Assembly: GCA_016125225.1 (NCBI GenBank)
Contig: WGME01000002.1
Coordinates: 124,001 to 188,000, forward strand
Direction of reading: 5' to 3'
DNA length: 64,000 nucleotides
Origin: a bacterium
GTDB taxonomy: Bacteria; Planctomycetota; Planctomycetia; Planctomycetales; Planctomycetaceae
The position numbers were made by a program, and so were the translations under genes. Below are positions 10,501 to 19,224 of this stretch, piece by piece. The notes beneath the pieces are model-generated. The model was not told the origin of the DNA and did not search any database. It saw only the letters and a list, made by a program, of their open reading frames with translations. The number at the start of each line of letters is the position of its first letter. The first letter of the stretch is position 1.

Positions 10501-10852
10501 GCTTCAGCTTCAAAGCAGCTAATTGACCGCCATTCACCACCAGCGTAGGGTCGATCCAGATCAGACCGTTCCCCCCATCGACATCCGTCAGTCGGCTGCC
10601 CATGAAGCCGGGCACGATGATGACATCGTCGGTACTGAAAAACGCTCCCAATCTTCTCCGAGACGCGTCGCGCTCGGCGAGTAACACGCGAAGTTGCTGC
10701 ACTTCCTCGGGACGAATCAGGCCCTCGGGATCAGCCGATTCGGCTTCCAGAATCTCCCATCCGCCGGGTTCAGCGACCAGTTCCTGTAGGGAGCGGGCCG
10801 CAAGAATTCGTCGCCGCCGCTCATCGCGGGAGAGTGGTCCGATAGCTGCCAT
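7502..10852 (-). CDS. LCAT-like alpha/beta hydrolase fused to gluzincin-type metalloprotease domain
   Basis: A protein of 1116 residues with two recognisable enzyme parts. The N-terminal third looks like a lecithin:cholesterol-acyltransferase-type lipase: VPGFMGSRL oxyanion loop, nucleophile elbow AHSQGS with Ser198, then GDGTVPD and KTTHTG, which carry the probable catalytic Asp and His. After a Pro-rich linker, the middle carries a thermolysin-like zinc site: HETSH (644-648), HEAFSD with Glu671 22 residues later, and EPHDRG (His754), as expected for a gluzincin. The C-terminal 250 residues are unassigned. There is no signal peptide, so cytoplasmic action is likely. The start at 10852 is preferred for its AAGGTGAG site; 10870 is possible. 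Function is unknown; a regulated lipase/protease effector is one inference. Confidence 0.72.
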   Translation of the reverse strand: MAAIGPLSRDERRRRILAARSLQELVAEPGGWEILEAESADPEGLIRPEEVQQLRVLLAERDASRRRLGAFFSTDDVIIVPGFMGSRLTDVDGGNGLIWIDPTLVVNGGQLAALKLKPAFDQHQVEQDFTPGVRVEAPGALPAIYDLMRLSLEVRRYDTSIFGFDWRKNLEESAARLAASIQARVGRTTHPLHLIAHSQGSLVARRALQLLGPKLARQLVSHLVLLGPASYGTFSAAFAIAGSHETIQTVSDWGVKLPNQFEQVLQSFTGLYQLIPWKKKDATSSTDTDRFKKSDFWETGVDQKRLDFGFRWADTIDTAFFNDRTTIILGDAQTVTDVQWVGGKLVEAAHTAKGDGTVPDVWARLEGVRTYRAAKTTHTGLSMSGTVRSAILSILTDRTPNLARVLSIDSSDVPTLQPVETPKPSQPTKTRLVSAAAPEQGLARAEMEPVSSRPVHAPPPTRRLRVYSFDPLLAQSLDTLKISVLTIDVPWEDAMSLSEGPIGEYVAVIDYDPAGDCFYHPINLSSPELLAQDGLAPAESNPQFHQQMVYAISMATIDVFEKALGRVALWSPRLIRNTEGSVIGSEYVPRLRIYPHAIPQANAYYDPDRHALLFGYFRSRGKVGGMTLPGGVIHTCLSYDIIAHETSHALLHGLHRYLLEASNPDMLAFHEAFSDIVALLQHFSHMDVLRDQIAKSRGDLQSQGLLGQMAVQFGEAMGEHRGGLRKYLAEQLDDGTFVPKKPDPSAYSEVTEPHDRGAILVAAVFGAFLKIYRDRTRDLYRLVSNGTGVLPEGEIHPDLVNRLAREATRSASHVLRMCIRALDYIPPVDLTFGEYLRALITADYDLVPDDDRGYRVAVVDAFREWGIYPSDLQTLDVNALLWEQPEGFDCEGLQQVLEGIPHTDWKLRVDRRQVFENTEENQFSFRAWLYDNAKQMRDGGDSLGIKVFTRDDHSLPRNKSNRLKFEVHSVRPCSRIGPDGQQRIDLVAVVVQKRAGYFDPEVQKEVDAGPPPAKGKKKGQPDKTYWAFTPADAKKFKRPLAPTPDFWFRGGATLIIDPESGEIRYLIRKRIMNDQRLSRQRDYEQTGRFVPAAATYFDPDQRSPFALLHDAEVETE

Positions 10853-11217
10853 TTCCCTGCTCACCTTCATCTCTGGAACGGAACTGACGCAAGGCAGACG
10901 GATGCAGATTTACAGTGTGCTTGCGCACAGAGGCTGCTGTCAACTGGCTGCCAGCAAAATTCATAGAGATAGAACAGAAGAGATGATCGCGTTTAGCAAA
11001 TCAATCGCCCCAATTAGATGTTCTAATGGGGAGACTTGCTGCAAAGCATTCCGGAAACTGGCATCATCCACTGTCAAATGCGGAGATAATCAGCGTTTTC
11101 GGCAAATCTGCAACTCATTTGTTCGAGCGCAGAAAATGCAGGCGGATGGAATCGCTCTCAAGTCTGCCGGTTACCGAAAAGGCTGACAGACTTTGTTGAG
11201 TTCACTCAAACGTCAAC
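10853..11217. other. Intergenic region, divergent promoters expected
   Basis: About 365 bp separate the minus-strand hydrolase-protease gene from the plus-strand exported protein. Promoters for both are expected here. I see no convincing paired -35/-10 boxes, no strong hairpin and no open frame with a ribosome site. Base composition is more AT-rich than in the flanking metG or MBL region. Confidence 0.4.
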
Positions 11218-11931
11218 ATGCGAAAAGGAACGATTATGTTGCTGGCACTAACCATAACATTGGCAACACTCAATGCAGAAATAACCAATGAGACTTTGCT
11301 GCAAAATCCCGACGATCACACATCCCCCCTGCAATCGGGATTGATGCCGGCTCCTCGGTACGTGAGCTATCAATTTCTCGATCCTTTTGACCATGTTGCT
11401 CATCCTGTGCTCTTGGCAGAAACAGCAACCCCCGAGGGCTCACCAGCGAAAGAGGAAGGGAAAAATCAATTTGTTGTCTTCCAAAGCCCCGCGACCTTTG
11501 AAGTTGTCCCGAACTTTCCCTGCGGGACGCGAACCACAACGGATACCGCTGTGATTTATGAAGGTATGGCGCTGAGACTGGAGAAGGATAACAACGCTTG
11601 TCAACGAAATGGTAAATATACCCTGCGTTGTGTCGTCGAAGCTCCTGTCACCAATGTCACCATACGATTGCAACTTCAGGTTTACGAAAAAAGTCTGGTA
11701 TGCCTTGTCCCCGGGTCTGAGCCGGTCGAAAAAGTGGTCCCAAAAGGGACGATCACTCTCCCGCCCATTTACTTGCAGGGGATTGCTACGACAGCAGCGA
11801 CGGAAGGTCAGACTCGCATCTGGCGAGTTCAGCAATCGGGCTATTCCCCGTTACTGGCTGAGCATTGCGACGGTACGTTGTGCTTCGCACGTATCGGAAC
11901 CGCCGAATTTGGATCGATTCCTCCACGATAG
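11218..11931 (+). CDS. Exported protein of unknown function
   Basis: A 237-residue protein I do not recognise. The N-terminus (MRKGTIMLLALTITLATLNAE) is a short Sec signal peptide, so it should be periplasmic or envelope-attached. The mature part contains several Cys (in PCGTRTTT, NACQR, LRCVVE, CLVPG, HCDGTLC) that may form disulphides, and a predicted beta-rich centre (RLQLQVYEKSLVCLV). A start at 11236 has the better ribosome site (AAAAGGAA, about 7 nt away) but would remove the positive n-region; 11218 is kept for the signal. It lies upstream of the giant secretin-like gene with 377 bp between, so it may be a separate transcript of the same cluster. Codon use is more AT-rich than in most of the window. 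Confidence 0.6.
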   Translation: MRKGTIMLLALTITLATLNAEITNETLLQNPDDHTSPLQSGLMPAPRYVSYQFLDPFDHVAHPVLLAETATPEGSPAKEEGKNQFVVFQSPATFEVVPNFPCGTRTTTDTAVIYEGMALRLEKDNNACQRNGKYTLRCVVEAPVTNVTIRLQLQVYEKSLVCLVPGSEPVEKVVPKGTITLPPIYLQGIATTAATEGQTRIWRVQQSGYSPLLAEHCDGTLCFARIGTAEFGSIPPR

Positions 11932-12308
11932 TCAGAGTATCGATCGCCGGCGGCCAATCGCAGTAACTCATAGTGACAAAACACGTTACACACCTGAATA
12001 CCAGCCAATAAAGCAAGCGTGGCGCTGATTATAGAGAGTTAGTACCGAGACACACCGCACAGTTCCCCTGTCTTTTTGAATGTGGTGAACTTTTTGCCAC
12101 AACCCCTGCAATTGTTTCAACCCCTACTCCTGTCAAAGTCGATATATTTTGCACTGTCGGTGTGATAGGGGGCATCCGATAGTGTGTACCCACGTTTGTC
12201 GCAGCGATGGCTAACCACCATCCCCGGCGAAGCCTGCTTATCTATTTCGTGGCCCCCATGTTAGCCGGTGCGTATGTGCACGGCAGCTAGAACATTAAGG
12301 GGTGGGCC
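11932..12308. other. Intergenic leader of the secretin-like gene
   Basis: The stretch of 377 bp before the giant gene holds AT-rich patches (near 12065-12160, including GATATATTTTG) that could carry its promoter. It ends with a good ribosome site, AAGGGGTG, just before the ATG at 12309. No open frame or stable hairpin stands out. Confidence 0.4.
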
Positions 12309-15300
12309 ATGCTGAAAGCACTGGGCGTTCTCTTCATCATATGTTGCTGCTTTTTTGCAGGCATTGTGGGTTTGGGTGTCGGTTACATCGTTCTGAAAAC
12401 GGACATGGTGGACCGATGGTTAACTGATAATGCAGCCTCTTTACAAGCCCCTCAGACTGCGACCACAAAACAACCCGAAATCCTTCCGACGACTGCACCA
12501 CAACCCTTGATGGTGAGTCCTGTAGCCTATGCCGCTCCAAACCAGGCTGTGGAAGCTTCTGCCGCGGATATTCAACTGGCTGCAAATGTAGTCACGACGA
12601 GTGTCATCGATGCTGGTGCTGCTGCTGCAATAATCCCGGTTGCGATTGGTGACGCAACTCCGATCCCAAGATTTCAGATTAAGACCATTTCTGATCCTGG
12701 TTTTTCGCAAAAAGTCGTCTGGAATCTTCAGGGACCACAAACTGCTCTGCCTGCAAAAGTGTTCTTAAGCTCAAACCGTGTCAGCATCAGGCTCACCACA
12801 ATTGATGGCAACTTTGCCGTAGGCAATCCAGATGCAATCGAACAATTGATTCTTGCTCAAGGCTTCAAAGCAGACCTGACAGAGCCGATGGCCCCAGCGA
12901 ATGAGATCACGATTGATGCAATCGTCGAAAATCAGGTTACCGCCACATTTCATCCATCTGGCACCGTGGACCCACCAGTACAATTCATCGTTCCCGGAAA
13001 TTTATCACCGTCTGCTCCTGTCATTCTGAGCGCTAGCTCAAACATTAAGTTGCCGCACGAGACAGCATCCCCTCTCAATATCTACGGCGGGTATCTCAAG
13101 CTGCAGTTTTCGTCCAGTCTCGCCAACTCGTCGCTACACGAGTTTCATGCGTTACTCAAGGATGCAAGCGGCAACGCGCTGGGTATGGTGCCTTTACAGC
13201 AAATTTCTCAGTCTCGCTCAATGGCAGGCTCAGGCGCAGGACAGCGTTACGAGATTGAACTCACATTCAATACGCAATTGCCGGCTGATTCGGCAGACCT
13301 CTATGCCTTAGCGAAAATCAATTCTGCTGGATCGCATGCGTATTCCACAACTCCCTATTCATTGAATCTCAAGGCATCAGATGCTTCTCCGAAGGAGTGG
13401 AATGTCCAAGTCAACGGGGCCAGCGGCACCAATCATGTCGGCGACACCCACTACCGTAATACAGCCAGTGTCAAACTGGATCTCACGGGCCTGGATGACC
13501 TGGTATCGAAGAGTGTTGCCATCGTTGTCAGGCGAGGAGCAGAGGAGCTAGCCGTCTCCAAACTGACAACCGCCGCCCAGTCGATTGACGTTCCTTTAGG
13601 TCGAGAAGGGATTAGCACACTGCAGATCGGCCTTTGGCAAGGTAATCGGGAAATCCCCAATTCCTCGCCGAAGAATCTGACGTTTTCGATCCTCAAAGAA
13701 GGCCCACGGGTTAGAGATATCGATGCCCGGCCATTCCTCTTCAGTCCTGATGGCAATACGGTGTTCGTCTTTTTTCACGATCCGGACTCTCTGGATAACA
13801 ATACCGTCAATTCGGGTTTTGAACTGCGGACTTCGGATGATAACTTCACAAAAGGGTCTGCCATTACGGGTCGTTGGGATACCGATTTGAAAGCTGCGGT
13901 GCTGACGATCAACGGAGCCACGGCTCCGGGACGTTATCAAATTGTCCTGAAAGCCAATGTGGTAAAGGACAAAGCTGGCAATAGTGCCCAGCAGTTTTCC
14001 GAGTATCTGGAGCGAGTCCCCGATGCTACCACCCCGACCATTCAGAAAGGCGTTCGTTCCACGGGTGCTGAATACATCCGTTACCCGGAATACACAGAGC
14101 CACGCCCGCAGATCGATGGCTTCAATCCGTCCGACAAAGTGATCACACGGGTGGCCCGCCTCTATTATTTCCGTGATGCCCATCGGGTCGCGCAAATCGT
14201 CAATCGCAAAGCGCGCAGCTACAACCGGGCTGCGGTCGAAATGACACAGCAATTGGCAGACAAGTCTCGCACCATCGCTGATGCGGATACTGATGCCAGG
14301 CAACAAGTCGAAGCCCGCGCTGTTCGCTCGGCTCAGCAAGCACGCGAAGCAGAGACCACACTGCGAAGTCAGCAAGAAGCGCTGATCAAGGCGAAAAGCC
14401 AGACCAGCCTGATTCAAGCCGAGCTAGATCGGGTGAATCAAGATATTTTCGATAAAAATGTCATTCTGCAAGACCTGCAAACATCTTTGAACGGCTTGAA
14501 AGGCCAACTCGATTCCGTCGCTGGCCAGATTGTCACCAACGACTCAGCTATCACTGTGAAAAGTAGTGAACTGGAAACATTACGAGCAGCGGTGCAGCCA
14601 GATCAAGCCGCCATTCAGGCCGCCGAAACCCAGTTGGCGGAATTGATGACCAAGAAGACAAATCTGAACCAACAACAGGCCAACATCACACAGCAGATTG
14701 CGACGACAGAAACAACCTACAAAGGCAATCAGAACGAGCTGAATCGGCAACAGATTGTCGCCGCGACGGTTCAATCCCAGGTTTCCAAGGCCGATGCACA
14801 AGTGGTCGGGCTGGAAGGCAATGTCAACTCCCTGCTATCGCAAGTGGCCACCTACCGCCGTGCCGAAATGGAAGCGACGGAGCAGTGGGAAGACGCGGAA
14901 CGCAAGGAGCAGCGCAGCCGCGAAGAACAGTTCCGTCGGGAAGTCGCCGCCGCTCACGAAGACCCGGACACTTTTGCCCCGGGGAAACCGAAATCCGAAG
15001 ATCCCGTCGAGCAGGTCTCCATCTCTGTAGTCGGCGAAGGCCTGATCCAACTCCGCGGACCTCGCAAAGGAGTGAATATCGTCCACACCATGATCAACGA
15101 GCTCGACGCACCCGTCGGCCAGGTGCGTGTCGCTGTACACACTGTGCAGATCAACGGCGAGCATGGCGACCGCATGGAGAAGGTTGCGGAACGCATTCAA
15201 CGGTATATCGACCATTCACGCTTCCTGACCACGCAATCGGCTCAATATCTCCGTAATGCCGTGGTGATTGTCGCCAGTCGCAAGGCGGAAGAATCCCAGG

Positions 15301-18300
15301 TGATGTACGGCGACTGCCCGCCGGATGTCCGCGACGTAAAATACCGCGAAGCCTTCTTCGGAAAGGACTTCCTCGATGAGCTCCGCGAAATCGATTCCGA
15401 GTTCCTCCGCAGTGACAACAAGGTCTTGTCACTGCATTCTATGGATACGACCAGCCTGGCTTCGGCCCTGTTCCTGTTGGCACTGGCCAAGAACGACACG
15501 CGGCAGGAGATTCTGCTGAAGTTTGATGAACTGGTGCAGGGGCAGCTTCCCTACGACGAGAAGCAATACTTCAAAGCCTCTGCCGCAAAGAAATGGGTCA
15601 ACTTCAAACCGTTTCACTTCTCGGGTGACAACGCCAAGTTCGTCTCACTCCACGGCTGCTTTGAAAACGAAGTGGGGCAGCCGGACACGCTCAATCCGTG
15701 CCAACGTGAATTCATCCGTCTCGCTCAGATCTTCAAAGCCCGCTTGGTCACCGAAATCGAATTGCGACAACGAGTAATGGAACGGGCACTAATCGAGGAA
15801 CGCATTGGAAATGTGGACGATGAACTGAAAGCCTCACGAGACCGTGAAAAGGCCGCGGAGGAATTGCTGAATTCCGTAACAACTACACGTCAACAAGCAT
15901 TACGAGCAGTGATGCAGAGTTTCGTGCAGACTGCCGCAGAAACCGATGCGACCATTCCCGTTGTTCTAAGTGATAATTTATCAATCGGACTTGCAAACAA
16001 CTATAACTCAGAGAAAAAAGAAGACTTCATCAACAAACTCATGAAGGACAGCAAGTTAGAGTTCAATCAAAGAAAGGCTTCTGTAATTTTTGAAACAATT
16101 GGACCAAACGACGCCATGCAGAGATACACAACACCGCCAAGCTGCGCGAATCAGAACAGAAATACTAACAGCAATGACATGAAGACTAACAACAATATCA
16201 GCTTGCATTCTTACAAGCTCACCTTCCCAGACAAGCGTGACGAATCTGCCTGGAATGAGCATTTTGATTCGGCGCTTGACAAGGTATTTGAACTTGAGAA
16301 GCATATCTCTAAGTTTAATCTAAGCAGTGAAGCAGAAAGAAAGTATCGTGCTGAGGAATGCTACTTGAACTATGCGCACACATTCCAGGACGATGAATTA
16401 TCACACCGCAGCCTCGGCAGAGTGTTTACCGTTGCAATCCTTCAGAAAGTGCTTTCTGAGATTAACGACGAGATTTTGAGTGGAATTGCACAATACAAAA
16501 TCCAATCAGCCACGATTGTTGACAGGCTTTCCAAGCCGAATGCTGATATTCCGTCTTTATATCGAGAATGGCTCATTCTGCGTCGGGATATTCTTGCTAG
16601 CATCAAGGATGAAAGCACGAATCAAAATCTTGAACAGCTATTTCAACGAGTTGATAAGGCATTCCAATCTATCCTCAATGCTGACGTTGATGTTCGTGTC
16701 GCACAAGATGCCGCCAGACAGTCCAGACGCCGCCTCGACCATAAGAAATTCCTCGACATGCTCGTTGATGACGTCGAGGAAAAGTTGATCGAGCTGATTG
16801 AAGGGACGCGGGCACATACTGCTAATGTGGACAACTATGTCAAACGCATTGCGACCGCATTGGAGGACGATTTCAACACTCAATTCTATTACCCCACGTT
16901 CAAGTATGTCCGTGAGACGAGTCAGTACTGGGACGTGCAGGTGGGACAGGTCGAGACGACCAGCATTCTGTCCAACAACCGTTCTTTCGCGAAGGTGTCT
17001 CCGCAGGCGACGATGGAGTTCGACCTGCCGAAACGGGACATTCTGATCAACGAGGCCTTTGAATCCGCCTTGGCAGCCTACAACGACTACGGGGCACTGC
17101 TTGCTGATCCGCAGTTCCTGGCCCTCGCGAAGATGTACGGTGGCCAACCGGCGAGTCAAACTTATGGGGGCGGATTGCCAGCTCCCATGGTTCGTGATGT
17201 GCTGCCGGGACTGCCCTCGCAGACCGATGCGGACTTCATCAGCCAATCGGAAAACAACGTGCCCCAGATTGGGGCGAACCTGGAGGCTCTCATTCCCGAT
17301 CCCGCGGTTTACAAGTTTGAAACGGGAACTGGTTACGAGATCCGCCCGGTCATTCAACCGGATGGACAGGCCGTAGTCTTCCATCTGAATTACATGTATT
17401 CCACGAATATCCGGGAACCGGTGCGAGCCGACGAGAAGCATCTGGGGCGGATCAAGCGCCACTTCATCGATACCGACGTGCAGCTGGGGAATTACGAGTT
17501 GCGGGAAGTGTCCAGGTACACCGTGGCCCTGAAGGCCTCGCGAACGGCCCGCGGTGTGCCTCTGCTGGAAGACGTGCCGGTCGCAGGGCTGTTGTTCCGA
17601 CCGTTGCCGCAACAGGAATCTTCGCTGCAGCAGAATCTGATTCTCGCGCAATCGGTGATCTATCCCACGCTATTCGATCTGATGGGGTTACGCTGGGCAC
17701 CAGCCGTTGCCGATCTTGGCAGCCCGTCGCTGCAAGAGCGTGAATTTGTCACGCGGAACCGTGAGAAGTTCCTGCGGAACGAAGTCTTCGACTACAGCAG
17801 CCTGCAGGTCGATGACTTCATGCGTGTCCCCGAAGGTGAACGTCGAGGCGATCTCTATCGGACGCAGGAAGCGATTCCGGTCGAACACCCGAATGGATAC
17901 CTCGGCAAAGGCTTGAACATCAATCGCGGTGAACTTCAGGAAGGCTACGATCCTCGCTACCGATACTTGGGGACACCAGCGACATCCGCACCGGTGGAAA
18001 TGACGCCGAATAGGCCGTCAGTGTTCGAAGGAAGCTGGAATAATGGCTCGACACTTCTCCAACCAACATCGCCAACACATTCCAATCTCACGACGCCGGA
18101 GCGTAGTGCCCAAGAACAAGCAACCCCGCAAGCTCCCGATACGGCATTGCCTGCTCGAATATCAACTCCAGCGGCGCCCCTGCCTCAACCCCCGAACGAT
18201 CCCATACCACCGTCCCCCGCAGAAGCCGCGAATCGGCTTCGTAATTTCCAACCGCCGCGGTTGGATGAGCCAGAAATCGGTTCACGGTCGGTCATCATTC

Positions 18301-18542
18301 CGATGAAGGGGGAACTGCCGGCGCCGAATAAGGGTGCACCGCCACCGCCGAGTCGACCACGGCTGCTGACACCTTCGGCCAGTCCCAGTGCACCATCCGC
18401 TGCTCCGATGCCTTTGAGTCACCATCGCGATGACGATTCCGCAACCGTGCAACCGGTGAAGCAATCGAAACCCATCGCAGTCGAACCGGCGGCGCGTTTG
18501 AAAGCGTTGTTCCATTTGGGCCGCAAGTCGGGTGATCAGTAA
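12309..18542 (+). CDS. Giant secretin-like envelope protein (2077 residues)
   Basis: A multi-domain envelope protein. Order seen: N-terminal membrane anchor or uncleaved signal (residues 4-28); Ala/Pro linker; beta-rich repeats; a Big-type Ig-like domain (about 475-575, SPDGNTVFVFF ... DKAGN); a long coiled coil (about 625-885); a secretin-N-like module (about 900-985, GEGLIQLRGPRKG ... LDAPVGQVRV); a long helical section with a low-GC insert (about 1190-1470); a module with secretin-type end motifs (about 1670-1796, GYEIRPVIQPDGQAVVFHL ... GVPLLEDVPVAGLLFR); and a Pro-rich tail. Secretins form outer-membrane rings of type II/III secretion and type IV pili and are usually 400-800 residues. 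The size and the coiled coil are unusual. It leads an apparent three-gene operon. Secretin homology is inferred from motifs only. Confidence 0.65.
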   Translation: MLKALGVLFIICCCFFAGIVGLGVGYIVLKTDMVDRWLTDNAASLQAPQTATTKQPEILPTTAPQPLMVSPVAYAAPNQAVEASAADIQLAANVVTTSVIDAGAAAAIIPVAIGDATPIPRFQIKTISDPGFSQKVVWNLQGPQTALPAKVFLSSNRVSIRLTTIDGNFAVGNPDAIEQLILAQGFKADLTEPMAPANEITIDAIVENQVTATFHPSGTVDPPVQFIVPGNLSPSAPVILSASSNIKLPHETASPLNIYGGYLKLQFSSSLANSSLHEFHALLKDASGNALGMVPLQQISQSRSMAGSGAGQRYEIELTFNTQLPADSADLYALAKINSAGSHAYSTTPYSLNLKASDASPKEWNVQVNGASGTNHVGDTHYRNTASVKLDLTGLDDLVSKSVAIVVRRGAEELAVSKLTTAAQSIDVPLGREGISTLQIGLWQGNREIPNSSPKNLTFSILKEGPRVRDIDARPFLFSPDGNTVFVFFHDPDSLDNNTVNSGFELRTSDDNFTKGSAITGRWDTDLKAAVLTINGATAPGRYQIVLKANVVKDKAGNSAQQFSEYLERVPDATTPTIQKGVRSTGAEYIRYPEYTEPRPQIDGFNPSDKVITRVARLYYFRDAHRVAQIVNRKARSYNRAAVEMTQQLADKSRTIADADTDARQQVEARAVRSAQQAREAETTLRSQQEALIKAKSQTSLIQAELDRVNQDIFDKNVILQDLQTSLNGLKGQLDSVAGQIVTNDSAITVKSSELETLRAAVQPDQAAIQAAETQLAELMTKKTNLNQQQANITQQIATTETTYKGNQNELNRQQIVAATVQSQVSKADAQVVGLEGNVNSLLSQVATYRRAEMEATEQWEDAERKEQRSREEQFRREVAAAHEDPDTFAPGKPKSEDPVEQVSISVVGEGLIQLRGPRKGVNIVHTMINELDAPVGQVRVAVHTVQINGEHGDRMEKVAERIQRYIDHSRFLTTQSAQYLRNAVVIVASRKAEESQVMYGDCPPDVRDVKYREAFFGKDFLDELREIDSEFLRSDNKVLSLHSMDTTSLASALFLLALAKNDTRQEILLKFDELVQGQLPYDEKQYFKASAAKKWVNFKPFHFSGDNAKFVSLHGCFENEVGQPDTLNPCQREFIRLAQIFKARLVTEIELRQRVMERALIEERIGNVDDELKASRDREKAAEELLNSVTTTRQQALRAVMQSFVQTAAETDATIPVVLSDNLSIGLANNYNSEKKEDFINKLMKDSKLEFNQRKASVIFETIGPNDAMQRYTTPPSCANQNRNTNSNDMKTNNNISLHSYKLTFPDKRDESAWNEHFDSALDKVFELEKHISKFNLSSEAERKYRAEECYLNYAHTFQDDELSHRSLGRVFTVAILQKVLSEINDEILSGIAQYKIQSATIVDRLSKPNADIPSLYREWLILRRDILASIKDESTNQNLEQLFQRVDKAFQSILNADVDVRVAQDAARQSRRRLDHKKFLDMLVDDVEEKLIELIEGTRAHTANVDNYVKRIATALEDDFNTQFYYPTFKYVRETSQYWDVQVGQVETTSILSNNRSFAKVSPQATMEFDLPKRDILINEAFESALAAYNDYGALLADPQFLALAKMYGGQPASQTYGGGLPAPMVRDVLPGLPSQTDADFISQSENNVPQIGANLEALIPDPAVYKFETGTGYEIRPVIQPDGQAVVFHLNYMYSTNIREPVRADEKHLGRIKRHFIDTDVQLGNYELREVSRYTVALKASRTARGVPLLEDVPVAGLLFRPLPQQESSLQQNLILAQSVIYPTLFDLMGLRWAPAVADLGSPSLQEREFVTRNREKFLRNEVFDYSSLQVDDFMRVPEGERRGDLYRTQEAIPVEHPNGYLGKGLNINRGELQEGYDPRYRYLGTPATSAPVEMTPNRPSVFEGSWNNGSTLLQPTSPTHSNLTTPERSAQEQATPQAPDTALPARISTPAAPLPQPPNDPIPPSPAEAANRLRNFQPPRLDEPEIGSRSVIIPMKGELPAPNKGAPPPPSRPRLLTPSASPSAPSAAPMPLSHHRDDDSATVQPVKQSKPIAVEPAARLKALFHLGRKSGDQ

Positions 18543-18569
18543 CGGTCATACTTGAGAGGAGGCAAGATC

Positions 18570-19202
18570 ATGTGGAAGCATCTCAAGGTGATCGGCGTAG
18601 TGTTCGGAGCCGCTGGGTTGGCCTGGGGGGGCGATATTTTCAAAGCGAGAAAGCTGCGAGAGTTCTGCCACCTGCCGTCGTACAACTATCAGCAGGACCG
18701 AACCAAAAACCCGGTTTCGACAGTCTCACTGACGGCCATCGCAGGCGCGAATGTCTCGGCTGAGATTCTCAAGGTGGGAGCGCCCAAGCCCGAGTCCAAG
18801 ATCTTGCGGGTCAAACAATTTCAGATGTCACAGACGGAACTGCGACTCGATCATTGCTCGCTGACGAAGATCGCGATTGTGCTGGTGGAAGATGGAACGT
18901 GGACAGTGACCGCCGTCGCTGAGCAGAATCCGTACTCCGTCGACTCCACACAGCAGCCGAAGTTTGTCGAGCTTAAACGCAATGGATTCCATATCCGCTT
19001 GCGAGGTGTGGGACTGGCAACGCCGCTGGATCAACCGGACACGGCCGTGCTGGGTAAACCCGAGTACTGCAATATCGCCATCCCCTGCTTCTGGGTCGAA
19101 CGTGGCCAAAAGAAGCCGCTGCGTGATGGCAATCGGAACGACGAAATCCAGCGGTACTTCGATTTGATTGATCGCGTGGAAGTCGATTTGAGTTATGAGT
19201 AA
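18570..19202 (+). CDS. Exported protein of unknown function, secretin-like operon
   Basis: A protein of 210 residues with an N-terminal hydrophobic signal (MWKHLKVIGVVFGAAGLAWGGD), so exported. The start at 18570 has an excellent AGGAGG site 8 nt upstream. No family is recognised. The mature part is mixed beta/loop, with KVGAPKPESKILRVKQFQMSQTE-type charged strands (shortened here) and a C-terminal acidic helix ending EVDLSYE. It begins 27 bp after the 2077-residue secretin-like gene and its stop lies about 20 bp before the start of the next exported protein, so the three are almost certainly one transcript. A role as an accessory or pilotin-like partner of the large protein is an inference from position alone. 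Confidence 0.65.
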   Translation: MWKHLKVIGVVFGAAGLAWGGDIFKARKLREFCHLPSYNYQQDRTKNPVSTVSLTAIAGANVSAEILKVGAPKPESKILRVKQFQMSQTELRLDHCSLTKIAIVLVEDGTWTVTAVAEQNPYSVDSTQQPKFVELKRNGFHIRLRGVGLATPLDQPDTAVLGKPEYCNIAIPCFWVERGQKKPLRDGNRNDEIQRYFDLIDRVEVDLSYE

Positions 19203-19224
19203 TTCACGATTAAGGACGAATCCT

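Noticed and set aside
16638-17651. A 337-codon minus-strand frame in the giant gene
   Set aside because: The sense frame continues with secretin-type motifs; the antisense frame has none.
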